From Legionellaceae bacterium (GTDB lineage: Bacteria; Pseudomonadota; Gammaproteobacteria; Legionellales; Legionellaceae), in contig JARGNV010000001.1 of the NCBI GenBank assembly GCA_029212465.1, positions 70,933 through 124,600 on the forward strand: DNA of 53,668 nt, read 5' to 3'. The notes under the pieces are model-generated. The model was not told the origin of the DNA and did no database searches. It saw nothing but the letters and a program-made list of their open reading frames with translations. Both the position numbers and the translations under genes were made by a program. Positions 15,895 through 25,094 of the stretch are shown piece by piece. Numbering within the stretch: the first letter of the stretch is position 1; every line of letters starts with the position of its first letter.

Positions 15895-16044
15895 TTAAAG
15901 AGCATCCTTCGATTCAGGTGAAATTTGGCCGCTATCCACCATCGATTCAAGACTTTCAGCAGGATAAATATCCGCATTTGCGCATACAATATCAACTCTT
16001 CCTAATGCCTCTTTTGCAAATGCTGCAGCTTTTATAAAAGACAT
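15895..16044 (-). pseudogene. Remnant of a short-chain dehydrogenase/reductase
   Basis: A 49-codon open frame starts with ATG at 16042-16044 and stops at 15895. Its product includes AFAKEALGRVDIVCANADIYPAE, read in two overlapping parts: F-A-K-E-A-L-G-R-V-D-I-V-C-A-N-A, then I-Y-P-A-E-S-L-E-S-M. This is the strand-4 region of classical SDR enzymes, where NAG (here NAD) precedes the substrate pocket. The nucleotide-binding start and the catalytic Ser-Tyr-Lys half are missing, and a stop lies in frame just upstream. It is therefore read as a decayed fragment between the SecA-like giant and trmL. A genuine small protein cannot be excluded. Confidence 0.6.
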
Positions 16045-16067
16045 TGCAAGCCTCTACGCCCGGGGCA

Positions 16068-19000
16068 TCATTCAGGCGTATTGTGAAGACCAGAATCCGG
16101 CGCATCACCTGAAGACGCACCCCCCGTCTTCGAGCCATCAAAAAATCCGGGGCCTTTAGCAACACTTGGGCCTGCTGCCTTCGGTACAACCGGCTTCACA
16201 AAACTTTGAGTCTCTGGCTGTTTGTAAATATACTGAGGCTCGGCTATTTCTTTAAAGTTTTCTTCTTCCTCAGCATCTGTCGGCTTTTCGCGCATCTTAT
16301 CAACCAGATGACCGCCAAGCGTACCCACTAAAGCCCCTATGCAAGCAGCAACCAAACCAATGAGTGTAGTCGTTAGCCAAAACGCTGATTGACCAAATGC
16401 CAACACGGCAAGAGATGCTGCAAAAGGCACAAGGGGTGCCGCAACACCCGTTAACGTTAAACCAACCCCAACTCCCGCACCAAGCAGCGTCAATAAAAAC
16501 GCACCCAACATACGCCACTGGTGTTGCCCCGCACGAAGCCATGGAAATAATTGACCATGTCCTGCAAGCCATGCGCGAGTATTTGCAAAAGGAGGACGCG
16601 CATCTTTAAAGTTTACAAACGGAATAAGGTTAGCCCAGCCTTTTAACGACGCTTTTGCAGGAATCGTCCAACTCGTGTATTTCACATAACGACCATCGTG
16701 CGCTCTGTCATAATGGTCGAATACTTCACGCTCAGATGACGCCTCATCCTTCAGCAAAAAATGCGTCAGTAATTGTTGTGTTTCTTCACCCAAACCTAAA
16801 GGCGGTACCGCAGCATGCAAATAATCGAGTGGATTGTCATCAGCCGTTTTACCCGCAACAGCCTTCACAAGTACTTGGCTACGCAATGCATCCCACTGCT
16901 TTTGTACTGCTTCAGCATAGCCATCTAAATAAGCTTGCACCTCGGCAACCGAAACCGTTTGTTTAAATAAAAGCCCTTGGATATGCGGCCACGTTTCATT
17001 CCACTGTTTATCTGTTTTATCAAAAAAATTAGCCCAAATCGCCAATAACTCTAATTGATGTGCATCTCCTGCACGCACCAACATATCTTCAAAAAAGTTA
17101 TCTGTGATTGCTTTTTTAAAATCACCAACGGTATTTTTAATTAAACGCTCACATTGTTTTTTTCTATCCATTAACGCTTGTTCACGTCTGATATAGGCTT
17201 CAGCGTTGTAATAAAAACCACCTTTACCCAAGGTGCGTTTGCCAATACGTTTTCTAAGGCGTACTTTATCCAACACAAGTTGTGTTTCACCTTTCGCACC
17301 AAAACGTCCACTACGTCCGATAATTTGGCGATAATCACGCTCTCGTGGCAAATACGTACCCAACACACGCAGCCCATTGACACTAGCACGTTCATCTAAC
17401 TGAATATCCGTGCCCCGACCAACCATATCGGTTGAAATCGTTACCTGCCGTGCAATCCCTGCTTTATTAATTGCTGCACGCTCTTCTTCAAAAGACATCT
17501 GGCTGTCAATACGTTGTACAAACCCAAACTTACGATTAATCGCTTCGTATAGTTCAGCACTTTCTTCATCGTTCTCAGCCACAATCAAAATAGGCTGGTC
17601 TTTTTCACGGGCCTCTTTAATGAGCTCCATTAAAGTGTCTAGTTGTTGTTTTTTATTTCGTGTGAGTCGAACCGCCTTATCAACTCGACGCATTACTCTA
17701 TCACGTGGTACATCAATAAAGCTCATCGGCTCATCTTTACAACGTCCATACAGCGCTCGCGCTTCTCGACGTTCAATCATCGAACCATAGGTACCGGTAA
17801 CCGCTTTTAAAGAACCCGCTTTGTAATCATCCAGCATATTCTTACTGGTGGTGGAGTACACAATCTGTTTTTCATCTTGAATATGAAAGGCTGCCTCACA
17901 CGTTCTTAATGCCGCTAAAAGTGGGGTATCTTTTTCCGTATCAACCGGTAACCGACTGCGCATGCGCTCAAGTTTTGCATGTAAACACGGGTGCACCCCA
18001 AAAGAAAATTTTGAGTCGCGTGAGATACGATTTGAAAAAAACAAACGCGCCTCACTCGAGACCTTCGTGCCTTTAGGTGTTCTAATGAGTGCATTTGGCT
18101 CAATCGCAAAGTCTTTTCGGTACGATAATGAATTCGCTGCTGTTACTGCAGATGCTTGCCATTGCTCAATCTGTGCCTCTGAAACACCTCTTAAGCGATA
18201 ATATTCTGACTTTGTGCAACGGGTCTTCGCATAGTTGAGAAATTTCTCACGACTCAAATCAACATCTGTATAATATAAATCAATCGGGCGCGCAGTTTTC
18301 AAGCCTTCTCCAGCGCCACCGAGCACAACTTTTTCTTCTTCAAAGTAGCGTATGAGTAATGGATAAACCCAGGTCATATCACGAATACTGGCATCACTCT
18401 CGCGCGAAAAATTAAAGCGTGTACCCGCCATATCAAAATAAGTTTTATCCGCTTCATCCAATAACAATGCGCGGTTTTCCCGATCCCCATCAATCACAAG
18501 CGAACGCTTACCAATACTCGCCGCTTTATTTCTAAATAAATTCAAACTCGATGGATCGGAAAAATTAATCCCTCGTTTTCGATAAATCGATGGATCTGAA
18601 TCGGAGAAAATCAAACTGGATTTTGCACCCACCATATCAAAAAAAGGCTTAAACTCAATGAAGTCACGCTGTGCTAACTGTACATCACTGGTCACAAAGT
18701 CAACCGTTTTGCCCAAGGCGTACTGACACACACTCGCAATCATCATAATCCGTGACTTCCCTTCACCGGTTTGAATTTGTGCTGTCGCCTGCCCATCAGT
18801 TTTCAGTAAGCTTAAAATCGCCAAATATTGCGTGGGATTAATCTCCATCGAGCTACCAAGCTTCATCTTACCTTTCGAATCAACGACATCTCGCCCTTTA
18901 CTTCGATACAAAAGCTCTGCAACCAACGTCACCAAGCTTTCATAATCAATGGGTTCAGCATACTCAGAATGCCCTGGATTAAACGTTGCAAATTTCTCTA

Positions 19001-22000
19001 ATAGTTCTTGTGAGGACACACCACGCGCCCAAGCAGCTAATTTTTCACAACGTGCCGTGTCAATCTTGCCAGTAAAGCCTTTCATTTTTAGCAGTTGTGC
19101 ATCCGCTATTTCTTTATGAAAGCCATTTAAAGGCTTAGGTGGTGTGCCATCAAATAACTCGCGGTGACAAGGCTCAATATCAAACTTCTGATAGGAATCT
19201 TTCCATGAAATATTTGAGGTTTTTTGTTTGGCATGCCATGACAACAGCGTTTTTAAATCTGGAAAAGGCGCTCTTTCATAGATACCCATAGTAAATTGAA
19301 GAAAGGCGTTATCTTCTTTTACAAGGGCCACAAATGCTTTGAAGTCTTCTAGGGTATAGCCTTTATTCGCATTCAAAAGCGCTGCTACAACGCGTAACAG
19401 GCGAAGCCTCTCTGCTTCATCAAAATCAGCCAACACATCAAATAATGCAACCAACCCATCCGGGCTTAATCCGCGTGTATCTTCTGCTTTGGATTGGTCA
19501 AAGTGCATACATAAAGAAAGCACCAAGCTTTTATCGGTAATAGCGCTGAATTGTTTTTGTAACACGCTACTTAGCTTCAACACGCTATCTAGAAGAGAGG
19601 ATGGTGCGTTTCCTGAGTCATCTGCAAGATATCCCATAAAAAGCTTTAACAAAGGGCGCTTCGCTTCTTTATTTTCTTTAATCAATGCATTCAGTGCCGC
19701 TAAACACTGCTGAAATTCAGCTGCATAAGTAGCGCTACTTAACGCCCCAGCAGGGGTTCTTAATAGCATTTCACGTATGAACGGTAGCATTTCAATTTCG
19801 CTAACCGCCCGCCCTTCCATATATTTAAAGGCGGGTAATAAGGTTTTTGTATAAAGTGTGACACGCTCAGCAAGTGCTTCTGTCACCTTACGACCTGTTT
19901 TTAACTTAAACGCACGTTCTGCCGCCATAAATCCAATAAAACCATCTAAGGCTTGCTTGCGATAAATTTCTGTCAACATCGCAACAAAAGGATGATCTTC
20001 TTCACTCAGCGCGCGTCCATCTCGATAAAAATCAGCAGTTGCAGTCAGTTTCTGCAGAAAAAGTGTCCGGTCAATCGGGGTTAAATCTCGACAAATGGCA
20101 AGTAACGGTTTGGTGATGCGCTCAAAGTACATGTGATCGCCCGGCACCTTAAATTGCTGTAATAATTGGTTGACTTGAGGTACTTGCTCGTCACTAAACA
20201 CTTCTGATAACTTAAGCTTTAACGCTTCTGATATGACAGGACGGATGTATTCGTCTAAAAAGCCTACTTCAAAATATTGACTGACTTTATTACCATTTTT
20301 AAGCGTCAGTGTTTTCATCATCTCAGCAATTGGTGCTGTAGATGCCATGACTTCTTCTAAAATAAACACCAAATCATCTGCGCTTAATGCAGGCCGCGAC
20401 CCTTTTTCTGTTGAAGCATGTCGTAAAATATCAAGACCTGCTCTAAACCGTTCGTCATGAAAGTGGTGTTCTGCCAGTTTTTCAAATGCGGAGAGCCCAT
20501 CTTTTTGTAACTGAAAGGTACTAATTAAACGAATCAAAGCTTGCTTAATAGGCCGTGCATCCTCCTTCAGCTTATATTCATCCTGCTTGTGCCGTGCCTC
20601 CCAAGGCTTAAGTACACGTTCATCAATGCGGTCTTTAAATGCTAAATTGCCGATGGCATTAACGATTTTTTGATAGCTCAAAAACAAATTATCGTCATTT
20701 CCTATATGCGCTGTATATGCCTTATCTTTATAATCCTTCATCCCCTCAGAAACGCAACCGCCATAAACGTCCATTAGCCACTTCATATTTTCTATAAACC
20801 GTAGTAATTGAACATCTTTTGACTTAGAATCGTCCATTTTTTCAGGCTTAAAACCTGCTGCAGCTGCAATTGCCAAGACTCCGGGAAGAAACAAAGGTGA
20901 GTGGAATCTTGCGCGTGCAAATGCAATAAAATGGTTTAAGCGTTCCAGTGGAAACCCTGGTATCTCACATAAAAAATTTCGCCACAAAAGCGCACCAAAC
21001 GCTGCATCGATTCCTAGTGGCAAAATAGGTTCTTTAAGTATTTCGAGTGTTCTGGCAAAATCTTTCTCTATTTGCTGAAGACTCCCTAAAGCTGTAAGAT
21101 TTTCATGTCCTGTGAGAACACGCGCCATTAAGTTATACAGCCCTTCTTGAGCCTTTTCATGCAAGCCACTGTTTCGAATTTTTAAATCAATCTTCTGGTA
21201 AAATGCTAAAGAAAGCTGCGCATTTTTTTCTTGGTAAGCGACTTCACGAAAAAACCTTAGACGTGGCTTATTTTTAGAAAATTCATGCGAATCCCACCTA
21301 CTAATTCGCCCGTTGTAACGATAAGCGGGTATAACCTCTCTCTCATTACCATCAACATCAACTTCTTTAATTACATGCCCCCCCCTATCTCCTTTTCTGA
21401 CGTGGTCCATGCTCATTTCCATTTGGCGTGTTATAAACGCCCACTCGTTTCCATCATCTGTTTCAGAAATAGCCCGAATCATACCACTGGCAGATAAATC
21501 AAGATGAGTGACCTCACGCCACTGTTCTAAGCGATTTTTCTTAGAAACATGCTTTAAAAGACTCACAATACGTGAGAGTGCCGTTGGCATACTTTTAACC
21601 CCTGAAAACGCACAGTTATCAAAGCATTCCAAAGACTCATTCCCTTCCGTCTCGAGCTGGCCTATCTCTTTTTTAAATGCCATGAAGGCCTTTACAAGGT
21701 CGAGCAAATTTACATTATTTTGAGCCGCGCCATGCTGCTTCAGTAGTGTATCAAACCACTTTCGTTCAAACGCACTTAGTCCCTCAATCGTTTGAACAGC
21801 ATCTTTGTACGCCTTGCTAAGCACAGGCACATAACTTGTTGTATTTTTATAAATATCTTTATTAAGCTGCTTGAATAACGCGGGGTCTTTATCTATTTCT
21901 ATTTTCAGTGCATCAAAGCCCGCTTCGCCATATTTTAAATACAGCTGCAACAATCCACCGACACTTAAATCAGGCACCGCTGCAAATAGCGCTTTTAGTT

Positions 22001-24128
22001 TTTGTGCGGCAGTGGAACCATCGTGCACAATCAATGCATCCAGTAAAGTACGTTTTTCCGTGTCATTGAGTTGTTCAACTGCACCGCGCTTGAAGGCGCG
22101 CTGTTCGACACGATTATATGGACCACACTTTAACTGTTGCCACTTTTGAGTAATAGTATGGTTTTCCCCTAATGCTTTACACACTGCTTCAAATTGCTCA
22201 GGTGTGGGTAATTCATATTGAGGTGGCGGGTTAACCTGCACTCTAAGTGGGTCATACTCCGCTTGCTCGGCAAGCTTTTTATCATAATGGATGAGGGTCT
22301 CGGTGTGGCCGTATATCTCTTCTGTTCTGAGTAGAAAACCAGGTGGTAAGCGCTTTAAATCGAGGCCATACTGAAACTGCTCTTGATGGTCTAATAAGAA
22401 CTGGCACGCCTCAAGCGAAAGTTTTGGCGTTTCCTCACGCCTTGCCTCTTCCTCCCCATAAATACCCAGCCACCCTTCCCAAATGGCCAAGTGTTTACCC
22501 CTATCTGCTTCAGTTTGTGCGCCCGCGCCTGGTATGATTAATTCAGGTGCTAACTCTATAGTCTTATAAGTTAAATGACCATTTTCCCAACCCATTTTTT
22601 CTTCAAAACGGGTCCTAAGCGCTTTCGTAAAGTGGGAAAAATATAAAAACCGCTTCCCATCCTTTTCAAGCGTATCTGTCGCTTTTTCTGCTTCAGTTTC
22701 TGCCTCAAGTTCAAGCTCTAGCTCCAGCTCTTGTTCTTGCTCCTCTTCAAGTTCAATATCAACGTTATCAATATTGGCACGCGCACCTAATTTGGGACGC
22801 GTTCGAAGCTTACGCTTCACTTTCAGTTTGCTTAACTCATCGGCTTTTACTTGATTCAGTTGTAAAATATTTTTCGCACGGATACGCGGCGCTGTTACCT
22901 CATCTATTGTTTGCTGTACACCTTTAAATGTATCTGGAACACCAACATCTATCGCAACAGCCCTTGCAGTAACAAAGTTTGCAAGGCCTCTATAAATACT
23001 GCGTTGGGTCAGACTCACATTCAATTTTGAGTCTTTTATATTCACTGTTTGCAGATTTGTGTTTGATAAAGCAAGTAAGGCTGATTGCAAATAGAATAAT
23101 GCTTGCTCACGTGTTTCATCTGATACCAATGGTAAAGATGTAATATCTAACGTCAGTGTTTCAAAAGGAACGTTTCGATGCATTCTAACGTATGCAATGA
23201 GCCCTTCAAGAGCAGCTTTATCACGACATTGAAACGTTAAATGCTTCACCGGATGTAGTGCCTCTTCTTCCTGAAACTTTTCTTCAAGCGATAATAGAAA
23301 ATGTTCATAGTCAGCGCTTAAGAAAGGGCTCGAGGGCACAATAGCTGGGAAAATAATCGACTTGCTAGTAATTCTCAACTCCCCCAACTGCTCATTCACT
23401 GTATCTTCCTGAGAAGGGCCCCCGTCGGGAGTTAAGGACTGTATGAATGGGTTAAGAGACAATGCGCCAATACGGCCATCACCTCGAAGTTGTTTTCTGA
23501 TATTCTCTGACACGGCTTGACGCTCTGCGTCTTCAACCCTGATGTTTTCTAACTGAATCTCGTATAACCACCGCACCATCGCAGATTCATCTTGCGAATC
23601 AATGGCTGCAAACTGACGTGCTTTTGCACGCGTTGACCCAGGGACATGATTAGAAGGATGTGCATATATCGCATGTAACGCCGTATAACCATTTGACGCA
23701 CTCTCTAGCACTTCACCATGCACGGTATAGCTATCATCTATGGGTAATGCTGCTTCAATAGCCTTTTGCAGCGCTTCTTTAGCGCGACGCGTATGCAATG
23801 CATACTTTAATTGTTTGGTGGACTCATCGAGTGTCACCACAACCGATGCCCATTCAGGTATAGCGCCTTCAGGAGCTAGGTTTATCATGAGTGAAGTTGG
23901 AATATGCTGAAGCGCTGCCTGCAGCTCCCCTGCTTCATCTAAATGAACCACCTGTACATGTGGCGTCATATCTGTGTAATCAAGCAAACGCTGCACATCA
24001 AGCACTGTTAATGACTCTTCAGCACACAATTGGGATGTTAAGTACTTTTCTTGAATGCCTGTGAGCTCTATCTCTTCTACAGATGGATTAAGGTGTAAAA
24101 CGATAGGGGATAACGCTTTGCTTGGCAT
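16068..24128 (-). CDS. Giant protein (2686 aa) with SecA-like ATPase motor and C-terminal membrane hairpin
   Basis: No full-length family is recognised. Residues about 1700-2330 resemble the SecA motor: Walker A QTGEGKS (about 1785-1792), DEAD-type Walker B LLLDEAD (about 1885-1891), motif V TISTDMVGRGTDIQL (about 2230-2245) and motif VI RQIIGRSGRFGAKG (about 2265-2280). Both RecA-like halves are thus intact, so ATP hydrolysis is likely. True SecA is about 900 residues; here the motor lies within some 1700 residues of mainly helical N-terminal sequence with a Glu/Leu/Gln-rich stretch near residue 468. There is no SecA zinc finger or signal peptide. Residues about 2535-2610 form two hydrophobic segments, followed by a soluble 75-residue Pro/Gly-rich tail. 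It is a single gene with GAGAG before the ATG. A host-directed or dedicated protein-moving machine is inference. Confidence 0.8.
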   Translation of the reverse strand: MPSKALSPIVLHLNPSVEEIELTGIQEKYLTSQLCAEESLTVLDVQRLLDYTDMTPHVQVVHLDEAGELQAALQHIPTSLMINLAPEGAIPEWASVVVTLDESTKQLKYALHTRRAKEALQKAIEAALPIDDSYTVHGEVLESASNGYTALHAIYAHPSNHVPGSTRAKARQFAAIDSQDESAMVRWLYEIQLENIRVEDAERQAVSENIRKQLRGDGRIGALSLNPFIQSLTPDGGPSQEDTVNEQLGELRITSKSIIFPAIVPSSPFLSADYEHFLLSLEEKFQEEEALHPVKHLTFQCRDKAALEGLIAYVRMHRNVPFETLTLDITSLPLVSDETREQALFYLQSALLALSNTNLQTVNIKDSKLNVSLTQRSIYRGLANFVTARAVAIDVGVPDTFKGVQQTIDEVTAPRIRAKNILQLNQVKADELSKLKVKRKLRTRPKLGARANIDNVDIELEEEQEQELELELELEAETEAEKATDTLEKDGKRFLYFSHFTKALRTRFEEKMGWENGHLTYKTIELAPELIIPGAGAQTEADRGKHLAIWEGWLGIYGEEEARREETPKLSLEACQFLLDHQEQFQYGLDLKRLPPGFLLRTEEIYGHTETLIHYDKKLAEQAEYDPLRVQVNPPPQYELPTPEQFEAVCKALGENHTITQKWQQLKCGPYNRVEQRAFKRGAVEQLNDTEKRTLLDALIVHDGSTAAQKLKALFAAVPDLSVGGLLQLYLKYGEAGFDALKIEIDKDPALFKQLNKDIYKNTTSYVPVLSKAYKDAVQTIEGLSAFERKWFDTLLKQHGAAQNNVNLLDLVKAFMAFKKEIGQLETEGNESLECFDNCAFSGVKSMPTALSRIVSLLKHVSKKNRLEQWREVTHLDLSASGMIRAISETDDGNEWAFITRQMEMSMDHVRKGDRGGHVIKEVDVDGNEREVIPAYRYNGRISRWDSHEFSKNKPRLRFFREVAYQEKNAQLSLAFYQKIDLKIRNSGLHEKAQEGLYNLMARVLTGHENLTALGSLQQIEKDFARTLEILKEPILPLGIDAAFGALLWRNFLCEIPGFPLERLNHFIAFARARFHSPLFLPGVLAIAAAAGFKPEKMDDSKSKDVQLLRFIENMKWLMDVYGGCVSEGMKDYKDKAYTAHIGNDDNLFLSYQKIVNAIGNLAFKDRIDERVLKPWEARHKQDEYKLKEDARPIKQALIRLISTFQLQKDGLSAFEKLAEHHFHDERFRAGLDILRHASTEKGSRPALSADDLVFILEEVMASTAPIAEMMKTLTLKNGNKVSQYFEVGFLDEYIRPVISEALKLKLSEVFSDEQVPQVNQLLQQFKVPGDHMYFERITKPLLAICRDLTPIDRTLFLQKLTATADFYRDGRALSEEDHPFVAMLTEIYRKQALDGFIGFMAAERAFKLKTGRKVTEALAERVTLYTKTLLPAFKYMEGRAVSEIEMLPFIREMLLRTPAGALSSATYAAEFQQCLAALNALIKENKEAKRPLLKLFMGYLADDSGNAPSSLLDSVLKLSSVLQKQFSAITDKSLVLSLCMHFDQSKAEDTRGLSPDGLVALFDVLADFDEAERLRLLRVVAALLNANKGYTLEDFKAFVALVKEDNAFLQFTMGIYERAPFPDLKTLLSWHAKQKTSNISWKDSYQKFDIEPCHRELFDGTPPKPLNGFHKEIADAQLLKMKGFTGKIDTARCEKLAAWARGVSSQELLEKFATFNPGHSEYAEPIDYESLVTLVAELLYRSKGRDVVDSKGKMKLGSSMEINPTQYLAILSLLKTDGQATAQIQTGEGKSRIMMIASVCQYALGKTVDFVTSDVQLAQRDFIEFKPFFDMVGAKSSLIFSDSDPSIYRKRGINFSDPSSLNLFRNKAASIGKRSLVIDGDRENRALLLDEADKTYFDMAGTRFNFSRESDASIRDMTWVYPLLIRYFEEEKVVLGGAGEGLKTARPIDLYYTDVDLSREKFLNYAKTRCTKSEYYRLRGVSEAQIEQWQASAVTAANSLSYRKDFAIEPNALIRTPKGTKVSSEARLFFSNRISRDSKFSFGVHPCLHAKLERMRSRLPVDTEKDTPLLAALRTCEAAFHIQDEKQIVYSTTSKNMLDDYKAGSLKAVTGTYGSMIERREARALYGRCKDEPMSFIDVPRDRVMRRVDKAVRLTRNKKQQLDTLMELIKEAREKDQPILIVAENDEESAELYEAINRKFGFVQRIDSQMSFEEERAAINKAGIARQVTISTDMVGRGTDIQLDERASVNGLRVLGTYLPRERDYRQIIGRSGRFGAKGETQLVLDKVRLRKRIGKRTLGKGGFYYNAEAYIRREQALMDRKKQCERLIKNTVGDFKKAITDNFFEDMLVRAGDAHQLELLAIWANFFDKTDKQWNETWPHIQGLLFKQTVSVAEVQAYLDGYAEAVQKQWDALRSQVLVKAVAGKTADDNPLDYLHAAVPPLGLGEETQQLLTHFLLKDEASSEREVFDHYDRAHDGRYVKYTSWTIPAKASLKGWANLIPFVNFKDARPPFANTRAWLAGHGQLFPWLRAGQHQWRMLGAFLLTLLGAGVGVGLTLTGVAAPLVPFAASLAVLAFGQSAFWLTTTLIGLVAACIGALVGTLGGHLVDKMREKPTDAEEEENFKEIAEPQYIYKQPETQSFVKPVVPKAAGPSVAKGPGFFDGSKTGGASSGDAPDSGLHNTPE

Positions 24129-24187
24129 GGTACACTCTCAAAAACATTACTTGCTTTAATTTTAGACTATTAATCTGGAAAATTATG

Positions 24188-24203
24188 GCTGTAACGCTAC
24201 AGC
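24188..24203. terminator. Short hairpin between puuE-like gene and the SecA-like giant
   Basis: GCTGTA (24188-24193) and TACAGC (24198-24203) pair around a 4-nt loop, 18 nt downstream of the puuE-like stop. On the minus strand ATAATTTTCC follows, only a weak T tract. It may partly end transcription before the giant gene. Confidence 0.35.
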
Positions 24204-24221
24204 TAGATTAAAAAAAACGGA

Positions 24222-25091
24222 TTATTGCATTCCCACCCAGTGGGCCGCAATATCTTTACGACGTGCTATCCACACATCAGGCATGGTTTGAATATACTGA
24301 ATAAATTGTTTGAGTACTGCAGCACGTGCCGGCTGACCCGTAATACGCGCATGTAAACCAATACTCATCATGGCACCACTATTTTCTTGATACAAACAAT
24401 CAAACGTACACTTTAATTGCTGGAAAAAATCATCTGGCGCACTGAAGCCCGGTACGGTTTGAAACCTAAAGTCATTTGTCACCAACGAATAAGGTAAAAT
24501 TAAATGCTTACCTTCAAAGTACGGATAATCATCCGCATAACTGTCTGAATCATACAAAAAACCACCCAATTCTAATAATAAGGCACGCGTATGCACACTG
24601 CGTCTGCCGGTATACCAGCCAACAGGCCTTTGCCCTGTTTGAGTCGCCAAAACTTTTACACACTGCTGAATATGCTGTTTTTCTTCTTCTTTTGAAAGCG
24701 TGGCATAGTCAATCCAACGAAATCCATGCCCGGCCACTTCGTGTGTTGAAGCACACAGATAATCAGCAAAAACTTGGTTCTGCGTTAGCGCAAATCCCGT
24801 CACAAAAAAGGTAAGTGGTATCGCATGTGCATCAAATAACCGGACCAAGCGCCATATACCAGCACGACTACCATATTCAAACAAAGACTCCATGCTTAAG
24901 TTACGCACCCGCGCGGCTTTTTCAGCCAACTGAAACTCTCCTCCATAAGTTTCAGCAACCGTATCACCATACAAAGGGGAGCGCTCAGCGCCTTCTTCAT
25001 AATTCACCACAAAACTCACAGCAACACGCGCGCCACCGGGCCAACTCACATGGGGGCCCGACGCACCATACCCTACCATATCTCGTGTCAT
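24222..25091 (-). CDS. puuE: PuuE-like allantoinase / polysaccharide deacetylase family protein
   Basis: PuuE enzymes are cofactor-independent allantoinases of the CE4 fold, hydrolysing allantoin to allantoate in purine breakdown. The start RDMVGYGASGPHVSWPGGAR, the segment VNYEEGAE (about 29-36), SMESLFEYGSRAGIWR and the later WYTGRRS are the family signature, and 289 residues is slightly short of the usual 300. No signal peptide is present, so the enzyme is cytosolic. No other urate or allantoin gene is near; instead it is paired with a GNAT acetyltransferase, its ATG lying 3 nt after that gene's stop. The exact substrate may therefore differ from allantoin. Confidence 0.8.
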   Translation of the reverse strand: MTRDMVGYGASGPHVSWPGGARVAVSFVVNYEEGAERSPLYGDTVAETYGGEFQLAEKAARVRNLSMESLFEYGSRAGIWRLVRLFDAHAIPLTFFVTGFALTQNQVFADYLCASTHEVAGHGFRWIDYATLSKEEEKQHIQQCVKVLATQTGQRPVGWYTGRRSVHTRALLLELGGFLYDSDSYADDYPYFEGKHLILPYSLVTNDFRFQTVPGFSAPDDFFQQLKCTFDCLYQENSGAMMSIGLHARITGQPARAAVLKQFIQYIQTMPDVWIARRKDIAAHWVGMQ

Positions 25092-25094
25092 GCC

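Noticed and set aside
22690-22760. Repetitive DNA coding E-L-E-L-E in the SecA-like giant, considered as a tandem repeat
   Set aside because: Codons vary (GAG, GAA, CTT, CTC) and the unit is not conserved at DNA level; it is low-complexity protein rather than a repeat element.
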